64,000 nt of DNA from Nitrosovibrio sp. Nv17 (GCF_900119085.1 NZ_FPIQ01000002.1:121553-185552), one strand, 5' to 3'; shown: positions 36,189 through 45,484, counted from the stretch's first letter. Notes: generated by a model not told the origin, from the sequence alone. Made by a program: numbers and translations.

Positions 36189-36409
36189 ATCAGCCCAGCG
36201 CAGGCAACTCTGGCGCAGGTACATGCGCAGCATCAACTCCAGTCCCAGCGGGGGGCGGCCACGTTCCCCCGGTAGTAGTGCGGCTCGATCAGTCCGACCA
36301 TTGCCGCCCACGGCACCCGCTGATCTAGATCGGTCAGAAACTTCTCCCAGCGCGTCGGTTTGCGGCGTGCCGAATACTCCAGGTCAGCAAAACTGTTTTG
36401 GCGTCTCAT
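36189..36409 (-). pseudogene. Fragment of an IS5-family transposase, frameshifted
   Basis: From ATG 36409 the minus strand reads MRRQNSFADLEYSARRKPT, then GLIEPHYY, the usual start of an IS5-group transposase. A frameshift near 36260 moves the reading to PGERGRPPLGLELMLRMYLRQ and the sequence then ends next to the toxin stop. Only about 75 residues of the N-terminus survive. It marks an old insertion or recombination endpoint at the edge of the toxin-antitoxin pair. Confidence 0.75.
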
Positions 36410-36477
36410 CAGGGTATCGTACAGAATAAGGTAATTCGAATATTCTACAGCGCCAGACTTAAATCAGCGTTCCCTAA

Positions 36478-36493
36478 TCTTACTGTGTCATAA
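36478..36493. repeat. Left terminal inverted repeat of the IS701-family element
   Basis: TCTTACTGTGTCATAA, exact complement of the right end. Confidence 0.92.
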
Positions 36494-36534
36494 ATGGGAT
36501 AATGGAATTCTTTCGACTTCACGCCGGAGGATCG

Positions 36535-37842
36535 ATGAATGCAACCGAGCGCTTTGACCGGTATCTGGAACAGTTGAGTGCGGGACTGGGCCATGCGGAC
36601 CGACATGCCGGTCTTCGCGGCTACTGCACAGGCCTGATGCTGCCGCTGTCGCGCAAGAGCGTGGAGCTGATGGCTGCGCGCGTGGACCCGATGCACGCCA
36701 GCGCCCGGCATCAAGCGCTTCACCACTTCGTGGCCAAGGCGCAGTGGTCGCACACCGAGATGTTGCGCCGTGTCGCCCAGTGGGTGATCCCGAAGATGGA
36801 CTTTCGATCGGGTGGCTGGTGGATCATCGACGACACCGGGTTCCCGAAGAAGGGCCGCCATTCGGTCGGCGTCGCGCGCCAGTACTGTGGGGTGCTGGGC
36901 AAGCAGGACAACTGCCAAGTGGCCGTGAGCATCTCGCTGGCCAGCGATCAGGGCAGTCTACCGGTGGCCTGGCGGCTGTACCTGCCCGAGGACTGGGCCG
37001 CAGATTGCGAACGCCGTGCCAAGGCCGGGGTTCCCGAGCAGGTGCGCTTTGCCACGAAGACGCAGATCGCCCTGGAGCAACTGCGCACGCTGTTGGCCGA
37101 AGGCGCGCCGCGTCACTGCGTCCTGGCCGATGCCGGCTATGGCATGGACAACGCCTTTCGCCAGGCGCTCAGCGACATGGGGTTGCTCTACACGGTCGGC
37201 ATCACGTCGGCCGTCGTGGTCTGGCCGCCCGGGGTCGAGCCACTACCACCCAAGCCCTACAGCGGCGCGGGCCGCCCGCCCGTGATGCCCCAGCGCACCG
37301 CCGAGCTCCAGCCAATGAGCGTGAAGGCCTTGGCGATGTCGCTGCCGTCGCAGGCGTTCCAGACAGTCACCTGGCGCGAGGGCACGAACACTGCGCTGAG
37401 TGGGCGTTTTGCGGCCCTGCGCGTGCGCCATGCCGGTGGCAATGTGGGCAAGGCACGTCTGCGCCCGCAGCAGTGGCTGCTCATCGAGTGGCCAGCTGAC
37501 GACCAAGAGCCGAGCAAGTACTTCCTGTCCACGCTACCCGAGGACACTGCCTTGAGCGAACTCGTCAGCGGCGCCCATCAGCGCTGGCGCATCGAGCGCG
37601 ACTATCAGGATCTCAAGCAGGACTTCGGCCTGGGTCACTACGAAGGCCGGGGTTGGCGAGGGTTCCACCATCATGGCGCGCTGAGTATCGCGGCCTACGG
37701 ATTCCTGATGGCAGAACGCCTCATCGCTGACAAGCCTGCCTGCGGCAAAAAAAACTTCATCGACCGCCAGGTGCCTGCCCTTCCCAAGGGTTACATCCCC
37801 CGCGGCAGGGCAAGCGCAAAAACTTCTCTTATGACACAGTAA
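36535..37842 (+). CDS. IS701-family transposase
   Basis: 435 residues from ATG 36535, preceded by CGGAGG; the frame is open 11 codons further but without a ribosome site. DDE-type transposase: first Asp region WWIIDDTGFPKKGRHSVGVARQY, second Asp in CVLADAGYG, Glu in RWRIERDYQDLKQDFGLGHYEGR, which is the IS701/IS4-like YREK-type segment. Complete and apparently functional. Codon use is GC-rich, unlike the gene it interrupts upstream of. Confidence 0.93.
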   Translation: MNATERFDRYLEQLSAGLGHADRHAGLRGYCTGLMLPLSRKSVELMAARVDPMHASARHQALHHFVAKAQWSHTEMLRRVAQWVIPKMDFRSGGWWIIDDTGFPKKGRHSVGVARQYCGVLGKQDNCQVAVSISLASDQGSLPVAWRLYLPEDWAADCERRAKAGVPEQVRFATKTQIALEQLRTLLAEGAPRHCVLADAGYGMDNAFRQALSDMGLLYTVGITSAVVVWPPGVEPLPPKPYSGAGRPPVMPQRTAELQPMSVKALAMSLPSQAFQTVTWREGTNTALSGRFAALRVRHAGGNVGKARLRPQQWLLIEWPADDQEPSKYFLSTLPEDTALSELVSGAHQRWRIERDYQDLKQDFGLGHYEGRGWRGFHHHGALSIAAYGFLMAERLIADKPACGKKNFIDRQVPALPKGYIPRGRASAKTSLMTQ

Positions 37843-37844
37843 GA
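37829..37844. repeat. Right terminal inverted repeat of the IS701-family element
   Basis: TTATGACACAGTAAGA. The last codons and the stop of the transposase gene (ATG ACA CAG TAA) are part of this repeat. Confidence 0.92.
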
Positions 37845-37860
37845 CTAAGGAATCTGCCCG

Positions 37861-39675
37861 ATGAGTATTGTAGTTCCGTTTTCCATAGATGAGATAATTA
37901 CGAAACTCGATCAGGAGAGTGCTCCTATCGATGAGCATCAAGTCAGCCAAAATCTTATAGCCGCTCGCAACGTACTGGTTAATCCGGATGAGGCGGAAAA
38001 TCTTGGAGCATGGGCCGAGGTGCTTGCTTTTGCTCTCTCTATCGGCAACTGCGGTAACAGTCCTTGGGGAACGTATTTTCGCCCCATCGCATCCGGAACA
38101 CGGGAAGACGGAAGTGCATTCTATTCCCCTGGCATCGAAGGTGCAGATAAGGAAACCATCACCCACTGGATGTCGCGGGCGAGGTCCATCACACATCCTG
38201 TCCTCAAGGCTCGGTATGCCGATCTTGCGTGGGATATGAGTCGCGCCATCGCCCGAATCAATCCCGACCCAGATATGGCTCGAATAGCCATAGACGCTTA
38301 TTTACAGTCTGTAGCGCAAAATCTGCGCAGCGATATGTACAACAAATTCAGTGACGTTCTTCGCGCTCTTGATCTTTCCCTAATGCTCCGCGATAGGGTG
38401 CGTTCCGACACAGCCAAAGAGATATTGCTCACGCTTCACCGTGAAGCCGTCGCCGCTGATGAGGGTCTATGGTGGATCACCTTCGACCGCTTGATTGACG
38501 ACAAGCATGTTGGGTTGTCGGATGCCGAGAAGAATCAATTGATCGCCGATCTCGAAAGTATCGTCGTCCAGCATTCTGACAGATCCAGCTCCACAATATT
38601 CAATCCCCACATTACAGAAGATGCAGCGCAGCGGCTTATCAAGCACTACAGAAAACACGGCAGGAACGATGACGTAAGGCGGTTGAGCGAGATTATCGGC
38701 CGAACATTTGAGCGTTTCGCCTCACTTGGGGATGCCATGTTGGCATCCGCCGTGCTGCAAACTGCCGTTAACGCTTACCGAGACGCGGGGATGCAAGAGG
38801 AAAGTCGGCGAGTGCGCGTAGCGATGGAAGAAAAGATCGCCCAATCACGCAATCAGATGAAGTCCTTCGTCATCGAGAGCACCATTCTAAAGGAGGATAT
38901 AGACAAGTTCCTTGAATGGATCATCGTGGACAATATGGCGACAACGTTCGTTCGTATTGCTTCCGAGTTTCTGCAAAGACGCAGTGAACTCGAAAAGCAA
39001 CTCCGCGAAATGACGCGGCGCGCGCCGTTACTGGCGTCCATTCCCCAATCCATTATCGCAGACAATCACGTCGCAGCACGCATTGACTCCGTAGAAGATG
39101 ATCCGCTTGGAAGGATGATCCAGCAAGCCGCGCAAAGAATGGACATTATCGACACTTGGCTAATCCGTGCACTCGACAAGGCGATAGAGGTTCACAGTAT
39201 TACGCCCCTCCACTTCGCGACATGGGCGGCTCGCACAGAACTGTTTGATGACCTCACATTTCTTATTGAAGGCGTTACGGCATGGTATAAACAAGATTTC
39301 ATAAAATCTGTACATGTTCTCGTCCCGCAAATCGAAGTCGGCCTGCGGGCTATCGTCTCAAGGCTCGGCAAGCCCGTCACAAAACCTCATCCGTGTATTG
39401 CCGGCGTCAGTGTTGCCATTGGCATGGGTGATATTCTCTATGCGAAGGATATCCAGGCGGCACTTGGAGATGACATTACCCTGCATTTTCGAGCTCTCTA
39501 CGCCGATCCACGTGGTTTTAATCTTCGCAACGATCTTGCGCATGGCCTGCTGTCAGCAAATCGCATTCACCTGAGTCTAGCGTCGAAAGTCATTCACACG
39601 CTTCTGGTGCTCGGCATCTGGGAGGAACTTGCCAAAGCGCGTAAGGCTATAGATCAGACGATGACGATCCCATGA
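37861..39675 (+). CDS. DUF4209-domain protein with RNxxxHG motif
   Basis: 604 residues from ATG 37861; AAGGA nine bases upstream overlaps the IS target duplication. Mostly helical: an N-terminal helical region of about 430 residues unlike known enzymes, then a C-terminal domain (about 470-595) with TAWYKQDFIKSVHVLVPQIE, VGLRAIV and, at residues 556-562, RNDLAHG. This RNxxxHG stretch is the hallmark of the DUF4209 family (PF13910) and also has the R-x4-H pattern of HEPN RNases. No signal or membrane segment. Sequence is visibly AT-richer than its neighbours, indicating transfer. Function is unknown; island setting beside a toxin-antitoxin pair and ISs makes phage defence a reasonable guess only. 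Confidence 0.8.
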   Translation: MSIVVPFSIDEIITKLDQESAPIDEHQVSQNLIAARNVLVNPDEAENLGAWAEVLAFALSIGNCGNSPWGTYFRPIASGTREDGSAFYSPGIEGADKETITHWMSRARSITHPVLKARYADLAWDMSRAIARINPDPDMARIAIDAYLQSVAQNLRSDMYNKFSDVLRALDLSLMLRDRVRSDTAKEILLTLHREAVAADEGLWWITFDRLIDDKHVGLSDAEKNQLIADLESIVVQHSDRSSSTIFNPHITEDAAQRLIKHYRKHGRNDDVRRLSEIIGRTFERFASLGDAMLASAVLQTAVNAYRDAGMQEESRRVRVAMEEKIAQSRNQMKSFVIESTILKEDIDKFLEWIIVDNMATTFVRIASEFLQRRSELEKQLREMTRRAPLLASIPQSIIADNHVAARIDSVEDDPLGRMIQQAAQRMDIIDTWLIRALDKAIEVHSITPLHFATWAARTELFDDLTFLIEGVTAWYKQDFIKSVHVLVPQIEVGLRAIVSRLGKPVTKPHPCIAGVSVAIGMGDILYAKDIQAALGDDITLHFRALYADPRGFNLRNDLAHGLLSANRIHLSLASKVIHTLLVLGIWEELAKARKAIDQTMTIP

Positions 39676-39691
39676 GCATTTCGGTATGCCG

Positions 39692-40027
39692 CTACCCATC
39701 TCGGCGCGGCAGCGCCGAAATCTCCGTTCTGGTTGCCATCCGCCCTTCCACCCGGTAGAGCCAGGCGAGCAGTTCCGCCACGGCGCGGTAGAGTTGCGGG
39801 GGGATGTGCTGGTCCAGGTCGACCTGCATCAGCAGGGCCACCAGTTCGGGCGACTCGTGCACGTAGATGCCGTGTGCCCTGGCCTCGCGCACGATGGCTT
39901 CGGCGACGAGCCCGCGGCCCTTGGCCACGACCCGGGGCGCGGCGCTGCCGGCATGATAGGCCAGCGCTACCGCAGCCTCGCGGGAGGCGGCCGCTTCGCT
40001 GGCTTCCAGTGGATCAGGCCGCTCCAT
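39692..40027 (-). CDS. FhlB-like protein (FlhB C-terminal-domain paralogue)
   Basis: 111 residues from ATG 40027, overlapping the end of the upstream FliK-like gene by 14 bases. Matches the cytoplasmic C-terminal domain of FlhB/YscU: AVALAYHAGSAAPRVVAKGRGLVAEAIVREARAHGIYVHESPELVALLMQVDLDQHIPPQLYRAVAELLAWLY. The autocleavage tetrapeptide NPTH that precedes this domain in FlhB is replaced by SREA, so it cannot cleave itself. Such proteins can substitute for or stabilise FlhB's C-terminal half in some bacteria. Convergent with the DUF4209 gene, 16 bases apart. Confidence 0.85.
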   Translation of the reverse strand: MERPDPLEASEAAASREAAVALAYHAGSAAPRVVAKGRGLVAEAIVREARAHGIYVHESPELVALLMQVDLDQHIPPQLYRAVAELLAWLYRVEGRMATRTEISALPRRDG

Positions 40028-41060
40028 CCAGCCGGACCTCCACGCCTCGCAATCCGATACTCGCGGATTGCATTCGGTGCGCCAGCAGGGCGGTGGCGGC
40101 CTGCAGCATGAATGCGGCGACGGGATCCGCCGCCTCCATCCGCACGTCGACACCGTGTGCATCGAGCCGCAGCCTGGCGCAGACGCGGCCCAGGTGGGGC
40201 AGTACCAAACTCAGCCGGGTGTGCCAGGCGCTGGCGCATGGGTCGGTTCCATCGGCGCCTTCGGGCCTGTCCTCCGCCACCTCCCACTCGATCGCCTGCC
40301 CCGGCCAGACGAAGCCCTGCCAGTTGGCCTGCCGGGTCTCGAGCACGTCCAGCTGCTGGCGCACCAGCCCCAGCGCATCGGGATGAACCGTTTCATGTGT
40401 CGCCGCGGCTGCCTGCCCGGACGTGTCACCCGCAAGATTCATCGGCAGGCGCGCCTGGGGTTCCAGCGCCAGCTCTCCGCGGGTTCTTGCGCCCGCAAGC
40501 CATTGCGCCTGATGGGCTTCGTAGAACAGGCCGCTGTGCCCCAGTGCGCGTGCCAGGCTCTCCGCCAGACGGGCGCTGTCGACGGGCGGGCCTGCCAGCA
40601 GCGGCGTCGTGCCGGACACCGTGGCCCGGGCGCCGGATGGGATTCCGTGCGCCAGCAGGTCGCTGACGAAACGGCCGGCCTCGCTCAGTCGTGCGGCGTG
40701 CGCCTGCGATGCGGCTCCGGATGCCAGCATGAACATTGGCCGCGGATCACGCGAGACGAAGACCAGCTCCAGCGTATCGCCCGGCTGCGCACCAGCCGGG
40801 AGCCTCATCTGCAGCAGATGGCGCTCCGCAACTTGTGTGCCGGCTGCCGGGGTATTGCCGTTGGCAGCCGCACTACCCATGTCGATCGCCACGACAAATG
40901 CGCCGCCGGGAAGCCGGGCCTGCACCACGGCCCGCACCTGCCGGCCCGGTTCCAGCGCATCGGGGAATGCGCTGGAACCGGCCTGGCGGTAAGCCGCTGC
41001 GCCCATCGGCCGGACCGGGATGACCACGCCGACCACGCCCGGCGTACTCCGGATCAGCAT
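40014..41060 (-). CDS. FliK-like protein
   Basis: 348 residues. The N-terminal two thirds are variable; the end, GQAIEWEVAEDRPEGADG... WHTRLSLVLPHLGRVCARLRLDAHGVDVRMEA, resembles the C-terminal domain of hook-length control proteins. Paired with the FhlB-like gene, with which it overlaps. This FliK-like/FhlB-like pair recurs beside fliCDST in beta- and gammaproteobacteria. It is distinct from the true fliK in the fliF-K operon. Role: probably accessory to export switching, inferred from the paralogy. Confidence 0.75.
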   Translation of the reverse strand: MLIRSTPGVVGVVIPVRPMGAAAYRQAGSSAFPDALEPGRQVRAVVQARLPGGAFVVAIDMGSAAANGNTPAAGTQVAERHLLQMRLPAGAQPGDTLELVFVSRDPRPMFMLASGAASQAHAARLSEAGRFVSDLLAHGIPSGARATVSGTTPLLAGPPVDSARLAESLARALGHSGLFYEAHQAQWLAGARTRGELALEPQARLPMNLAGDTSGQAAAATHETVHPDALGLVRQQLDVLETRQANWQGFVWPGQAIEWEVAEDRPEGADGTDPCASAWHTRLSLVLPHLGRVCARLRLDAHGVDVRMEAADPVAAFMLQAATALLAHRMQSASIGLRGVEVRLDGAA

Positions 41061-41205
41061 GCCCGTGCGCCTCCATTTTCCTGCCGGCCACGGTGCGTTC
41101 CGGCCCTCCGCATGCTTGCCAGGGCTGCGGGTGGAGCGGGGATCGGGTATCCATGAGGCAGCGTCACGGCATCCTCATCTGCGATCGGTTCACGGGGCAC
41201 GCCGG

Positions 41206-41553
41206 TCAGAGATCCTCGAGACGGCCCACTTCATACGTCCGATGCACCCGGCGCGCTCTGTCCGTGTTGCCGAGCAGGGCCTGAATCCGCTGCATCCAGG
41301 GTTGGGTATGAAGCCGGATCTCGGCGTCGTCAGCCAGGATCTTGTGGATCAGTTCCACCTTCCTGCGCTGCATTCCGGCTGGAAGCCGCACGGGCAGGGT
41401 CGCCCGGAGTTGAGCCACCACGCCGGCGCAGCGCTGTTCCAGCAGGGTCAGTTGCTCCCATTCCCCCATGCGCGCAATCTCTCTCATCTCGCCGGTGAGA
41501 TCGCAGAGGGTTTGGAATGCCGCGAGGATTTCCGTGTCGCTCATCCTGTCCAT
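41206..41553 (-). CDS. fliT: Flagellar chaperone FliT
   Basis: 115 residues from ATG 41553 (an ATG three codons on, MSDTE, is equally possible). Helical protein (ILAAFQTLCDLTGEMREIARMGEWEQLTLLEQRCAGVVAQL) with the FliT-type hydrophobic C-terminal helix RKVELIHKILADDAEIR. Prevents early aggregation of the FliD cap and can act as a regulator. Follows fliS by four bases, the canonical order fliD-fliS-fliT. Confidence 0.8.
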   Translation of the reverse strand: MDRMSDTEILAAFQTLCDLTGEMREIARMGEWEQLTLLEQRCAGVVAQLRATLPVRLPAGMQRRKVELIHKILADDAEIRLHTQPWMQRIQALLGNTDRARRVHRTYEVGRLEDL

Positions 41554-41557
41554 GGCG

Positions 41558-42052
41558 TCACATCCCTCCGGAAAAGGAAGCGGAGCCTTGCGGCATGGCC
41601 GGGGTACCGGTTTCACCGCCGGCCGCCTGCGCGACCGTGCCGATACCGGCCCATGCCTCGCTCAATTCCCTCAGCAGGCGGGCCACTTCCTCGACGTGGC
41701 GGGCTTCGTTCTGCAGGTTGGCCTGCAGCAGACGGTGGCTCATGTAGGCATAGAGGGTATTCAGTTGCTGCGCCAGTTCTCCGCCCCGCTCGATGTCCAG
41801 GCTGGCCTGCAGGCCCGAGCTGATGATGGCGATGGCCCGGGAAAGGGCCTCGCCCCGTGCGGCAGGCCTATTCTCCTTCATATGGATCAGCGCGCAGGAC
41901 AGCGCCAGTCGCGCACCCTCGAACAGCATCAGGATGAGCTTGTGCGGAGTGGCTGCGACCACGCCGGTTTCGAGGCCGACGCGGGCGTAGGTGTTTGCAC
42001 CGTAAACGAGTTTGGCATTCATGTTGAAGTGTTTCCCGGGGTCTAGGTTCAT
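41558..42052 (-). CDS. fliS: Flagellar chaperone FliS
   Basis: 164 residues from ATG 42052, which overlaps the fliD stop as ATGA; an internal ATG at 42022 gives the more usual FliS start (MNAKLVYGANTYARVG). Core: GANTYARVGLETGVVAATPHKLILMLFEGARLAL, the family signature, and RGGELAQQLNTLYAYMSHRLLQANL. Binds the disordered C-terminus of flagellin before export. Confidence 0.95.
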   Translation of the reverse strand: MNLDPGKHFNMNAKLVYGANTYARVGLETGVVAATPHKLILMLFEGARLALSCALIHMKENRPAARGEALSRAIAIISSGLQASLDIERGGELAQQLNTLYAYMSHRLLQANLQNEARHVEEVARLLRELSEAWAGIGTVAQAAGGETGTPAMPQGSASFSGGM

Positions 42053-44040
42053 GAGTCGATCTTCGGTAGTGCCGCCAGCTGCTGCTGGAGGAACTGGCTG
42101 GTCTGGTTCAGGCTGCTCAGCATCGTGTCCAGGGCGGTGAATTGCGCACGATAGCGGGCCTCGGTCGCCTCGAGGCGCCGCAGGAAGTCTGCCTGGCGGC
42201 GGTCGATATCCTTGGTGCTGGCATTGAGCCCGTCGACACGGGCGGCGATGAGACCCTTGTCTCCCAGCAGATCCTGTGCCAGCCTGCTCAGGCTGTCGGC
42301 GTAGCCGCGGGAGAAACCGACCGATCCGCGCGCGCCGGGCGGGCCTCCCTGGATCACCAGCCGCAGATCCGCCGCCGCATCCCCGGCCGGGGCCGTGAGC
42401 GTCTGGCCCGATCCGGCGGCCGCCACGCCATTGATGGTGCCTGCGACGTCCACGCCCTGCGTGGATATGGGATTCACGCCCAGCAGGCCGGGGGCGCCAT
42501 TGCCACCGGACAGAACGACACCGGAGCCGGATCCGTAGCGGTCGGACGCAATGGTGAGGATGCCCTCGGACTGCGAGACCGTCACCGAGATCCCCGCGTC
42601 CGCCAGGGTGGCGGCACCGTTCAGCCGGCTTTGCACCTCGGCGGCGAGTGCGTCCGCGGATGCGTACGTGCCGGGTGCCAGCGTGATGCTGACGGCGACG
42701 CCATCGACGTTGAACCCCAGCTGGTCGTTGACGCCCGCGGTGATGGCCAGGCCTGCCCCTTGGCTGCCGGCCAGGCTGCCCCGGGTGGCCAGCTGGGTGA
42801 TCGTAACCGCATAATCTCCGGCCGCGGTCCTGCCGCTTGCCCCGTCATAGGCGATCAGGCTGTCGGTCGGATTCCCCCGTGCTGCGAACAGGCTGCCGAT
42901 GCGATCGAAATCCGCTTCGACCGCAGACTGCAGCCGGGCGGCATCGAGCGCAAGGCTGCCGTCCTTCTGGAAGGAGACGCCGATCTGCGACAATGAGCCA
43001 TGAGCGCCCACCTCGGCCGAAACCGTGGTGCGCAGCCAGCGCTGGATGGAAAGGGTGGCTGCATCGCCCTGCAGTACAGCCCCCTTCCCTGTTGATGTGT
43101 TATATGAACTGAGGTTTACAAGTATCTGATTAATGGAATTGAATGATTTTACAAACGATTCCACCGAGGCCTGGATGCCGGCGCCGTCGCGTACCACGCT
43201 CACCGTGATGGAATCCCCCGCGGTGTTCTTCAGAAGATTCAGCGTGACGCCCTCGATGGCGTCCTGCACGATATTCGAGGCCCGGCTGACATCGATTCCG
43301 TCGATGCGCAGCTTCGCATCCTGAGCCGCCTGCACCTGGGTGAGATTCTTCCCGGCGCCGGCCGCGGCGGCCGGGTCGAAGGCGAGCCGGGACAGTCCGG
43401 CAGTGTCGAGATGCGTGCCGTCGTCATCCTGCACCAGGATCCTGACGCTGCTGGCGGCCCCCGTGTCCTTGACGGTCAGCACCAGCCGGCTGCTGCTGCC
43501 ATCGTGGACAATGGATGCGGCCACCCCGGCATCCGCGGCATTGATCGCATCCCGTACCCCGGCGAGGGTATTGGTGGAGGGATCGATGGTGATCGTGCGT
43601 GCCGCTCTGGCGCCGCTCGGAGTGAAAATGCCGAGGTCGCCGTCGTACTCCCCGTACTGCAGGGTCAGGGTGCCGCTGCCGACCACGCTGGCGGGGCTGG
43701 CAAAGCCGTCGGAACGGATTTTCTGCTGCTGCGCCAATTGCTGCACCTCGACCGAATAGCTGCCGGGCGCCGCGGTGCCGCCGGCAGTGGCCGTCAGTAC
43801 GGAAGGATCCGCGGCGCTGGCCCTGACGGACTGGAATCTGGCGGCGTCGGCCAGCCCCTGCATCGTACTCTGCAGGGATGCGAGTGCGCCCTTCAATGTT
43901 CCATAGGCGGACAGCTTGGCCTGGTAGTCGGCTTCGCGCCGGTCGAGCAGCGCCAGCGGCTGTCGCTCGACCGCCATCAGCTGGTTGATGATGCCGGCCA
44001 CATCCAGGTTCGATCCCATCCCCGGTGCAGAAATGGCCAT
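42049..44040 (-). CDS. fliD: Flagellar filament cap protein FliD
   Basis: 663 residues, at the long end for the family. N-terminal AISAPGMGSNLDVAGIINQLMAVERQPL, the domain D0/D1 with YGTLKGALASLQSTMQGLADAARFQ, and the C-terminal coiled part RRQADFLRRLEATEARYRAQFTALDTMLSSLNQTSQFLQQQLA match FliD. Central domains are Ala/Gly/Ser-rich and variable. Pentameric or decameric cap for filament growth. A terminator separates it from fliC upstream, and no sigma-28 box was found in front of it. Confidence 0.96.
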   Translation of the reverse strand: MAISAPGMGSNLDVAGIINQLMAVERQPLALLDRREADYQAKLSAYGTLKGALASLQSTMQGLADAARFQSVRASAADPSVLTATAGGTAAPGSYSVEVQQLAQQQKIRSDGFASPASVVGSGTLTLQYGEYDGDLGIFTPSGARAARTITIDPSTNTLAGVRDAINAADAGVAASIVHDGSSSRLVLTVKDTGAASSVRILVQDDDGTHLDTAGLSRLAFDPAAAAGAGKNLTQVQAAQDAKLRIDGIDVSRASNIVQDAIEGVTLNLLKNTAGDSITVSVVRDGAGIQASVESFVKSFNSINQILVNLSSYNTSTGKGAVLQGDAATLSIQRWLRTTVSAEVGAHGSLSQIGVSFQKDGSLALDAARLQSAVEADFDRIGSLFAARGNPTDSLIAYDGASGRTAAGDYAVTITQLATRGSLAGSQGAGLAITAGVNDQLGFNVDGVAVSITLAPGTYASADALAAEVQSRLNGAATLADAGISVTVSQSEGILTIASDRYGSGSGVVLSGGNGAPGLLGVNPISTQGVDVAGTINGVAAAGSGQTLTAPAGDAAADLRLVIQGGPPGARGSVGFSRGYADSLSRLAQDLLGDKGLIAARVDGLNASTKDIDRRQADFLRRLEATEARYRAQFTALDTMLSSLNQTSQFLQQQLAALPKIDS

Positions 44041-44124
44041 ATGTCGCCCTCCCCTTCCATGACGGCGGTCGCTGCTGGCCGTCCGCCTGCCTTCCGGCCT
44101 CTTCGAGGACTTCCGGCGTGATTG

Positions 44125-44152
44125 AAAAAGAGCCCGGAGCCATGCCCCGGGC
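44125..44152 (-). terminator. Terminator after fliC
   Basis: On the minus strand a GCCCGGGGC / GCTCCGGGC stem with one mismatch and loop ATG (44132-44152) is followed by TCTTTTT (44125-44131). It keeps the strong fliC transcript from entering fliD. Confidence 0.88.
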
Positions 44153-44210
44153 CTTGCCCTGCAGCAGGCCGGCCGATTCCTTATTCCGGAAATCGGCCGG
44201 TGCCCGTGAC

Positions 44211-45377
44211 TTACCCTCTCAGCAGCGCCAGCACGCTTTGCGGCAGCGCGTTGGCCTGGGCCAGCATGGCCGTGCCCGCCTGCTGCAGCACCTGATTCCT
44301 CGAAAGGGCTGCGGTTTCGGCGGCGAAATCGGCATCCATGATGCGGCTGCGGGAAGCCGTCAGGTTCTCCGCCGTGGTCTGCAGGTTCGAGACCGCCGAC
44401 GAGAACCGGTTCTGGTAGGCTCCGAGATCGGCGCGGGCCGCGTTGAGCGCACTCAGCGCCGAGTCGATCGAGGCGATGGCGATGTCGGTGTTCGCGGTGG
44501 TGTCGATCGCCAGCGAGCTGAAGCCCACGGTGGTGGTGGCCGTGGCCGCGGTGGCGGCGGCGGTCAGTCCGGTGCGCGCCGTGGTCGCCGTCCCGCTCTG
44601 GGCGATGGTGATGCCTGCGCTGGAGGCGCTGGTCAGCGTCACCACCCCGGCGCCGTCGGCTGCGGCGGTCACGCCGGTTGCGCCCGATACCAGGTTGATG
44701 GCAGCCGCCACCGCCGCGCCTTGCGCCGGTGCCGCGCCGCCGGCGACGATGGGGCCTACGTCCACCCCGTTGATCTTGAGGTCGCCCGCCGCGATGTTGT
44801 CCGCCGGCGCCGTGAACCCGGTGGCGGCGACGCCGACCACGCTGGTCGCATAGGTGGTGGTGGTGCCCAGGGACGAGCTTTGCGCGTTGACGATGCTGCT
44901 GATGTTGATGGTTTCGCCGACATTGGCACCCACCTGGAAGGCCTGGTTGGTGAAGGTGCCATCCAGCAGCTTGATGCCGTTGAACGTGGTGGTCGAGGCC
45001 ACTCGGTCGATCTCGGCCTTGAGCTGCTGCACTTCATTGTTGAGCGCGGTGCGGTCGCTGGCGCTGTTGCTGGCGTTGCGGGATTGTACCGCCAGTTCGC
45101 GGATGCGCTGCAGGTTGTTGCCGATCTCGCCCAGGGCGCCTTCGGCGGTCTGCGACATCGAGATGCCGTCGTTGGCGTTGCGGACGGCCTGGTTGAGTCC
45201 GCGGATCTGCGAGCTCATGCGCTCGGTGATCGCCAGTCCCGCGGCGTCGTCGCGGGCGCTGTTGATGCGCAGGCCCGAGGACAGGCGCTGCAGCGTGGTG
45301 GCGAGCGAGTTCTGGGAGCTGTTGAGATTGCGTTGCGCATTCAGGGAAATGACGTTGGTATTGATGATCGCAGCCAT
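44211..45377 (-). CDS. fliC: Flagellin
   Basis: 388 residues from ATG 45377 with AAGGAG upstream. N-terminal D0/D1: [46 protein letters not shown], and C-terminal half: [58 protein letters not shown]. The central variable domain is short and made of Ala/Thr/Gly repeats ([17 protein letters not shown]). This is a standard single flagellin, the main filament subunit. A consensus sigma-28 promoter lies 108 bases upstream and a strong terminator behind. Confidence 0.97.
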   Translation of the reverse strand: MAAIINTNVISLNAQRNLNSSQNSLATTLQRLSSGLRINSARDDAAGLAITERMSSQIRGLNQAVRNANDGISMSQTAEGALGEIGNNLQRIRELAVQSRNASNSASDRTALNNEVQQLKAEIDRVASTTTFNGIKLLDGTFTNQAFQVGANVGETINISSIVNAQSSSLGTTTTYATSVVGVAATGFTAPADNIAAGDLKINGVDVGPIVAGGAAPAQGAAVAAAINLVSGATGVTAAADGAGVVTLTSASSAGITIAQSGTATTARTGLTAAATAATATTTVGFSSLAIDTTANTDIAIASIDSALSALNAARADLGAYQNRFSSAVSNLQTTAENLTASRSRIMDADFAAETAALSRNQVLQQAGTAMLAQANALPQSVLALLRG

Positions 45378-45484
45378 GTGAAAATCTCCTTGACGAATGT
45401 TGCTGGATTGCGCCCCGGACATCCGGCTGGCGCCAACCTCGGTCCGTCCCCCATTGTCGGGGCCGATCGACCGCTGTTGCATCC

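Larger units (their letters stand above)
36478..37844 (+). mobile_element. Complete IS701-family insertion sequence
   Basis: 1367-bp element with perfect 16-bp terminal inverted repeats (TCTTACTGTGTCATAA and its complement) and a 4-bp target duplication CTAA on both sides (36474-36477 and 37845-37848). It carries one intact transposase gene. The intact ends and duplication mean a recent insertion. It landed just in front of the ribosome binding site of the DUF4209 gene, so it separates that gene from its original promoter. Confidence 0.93.
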
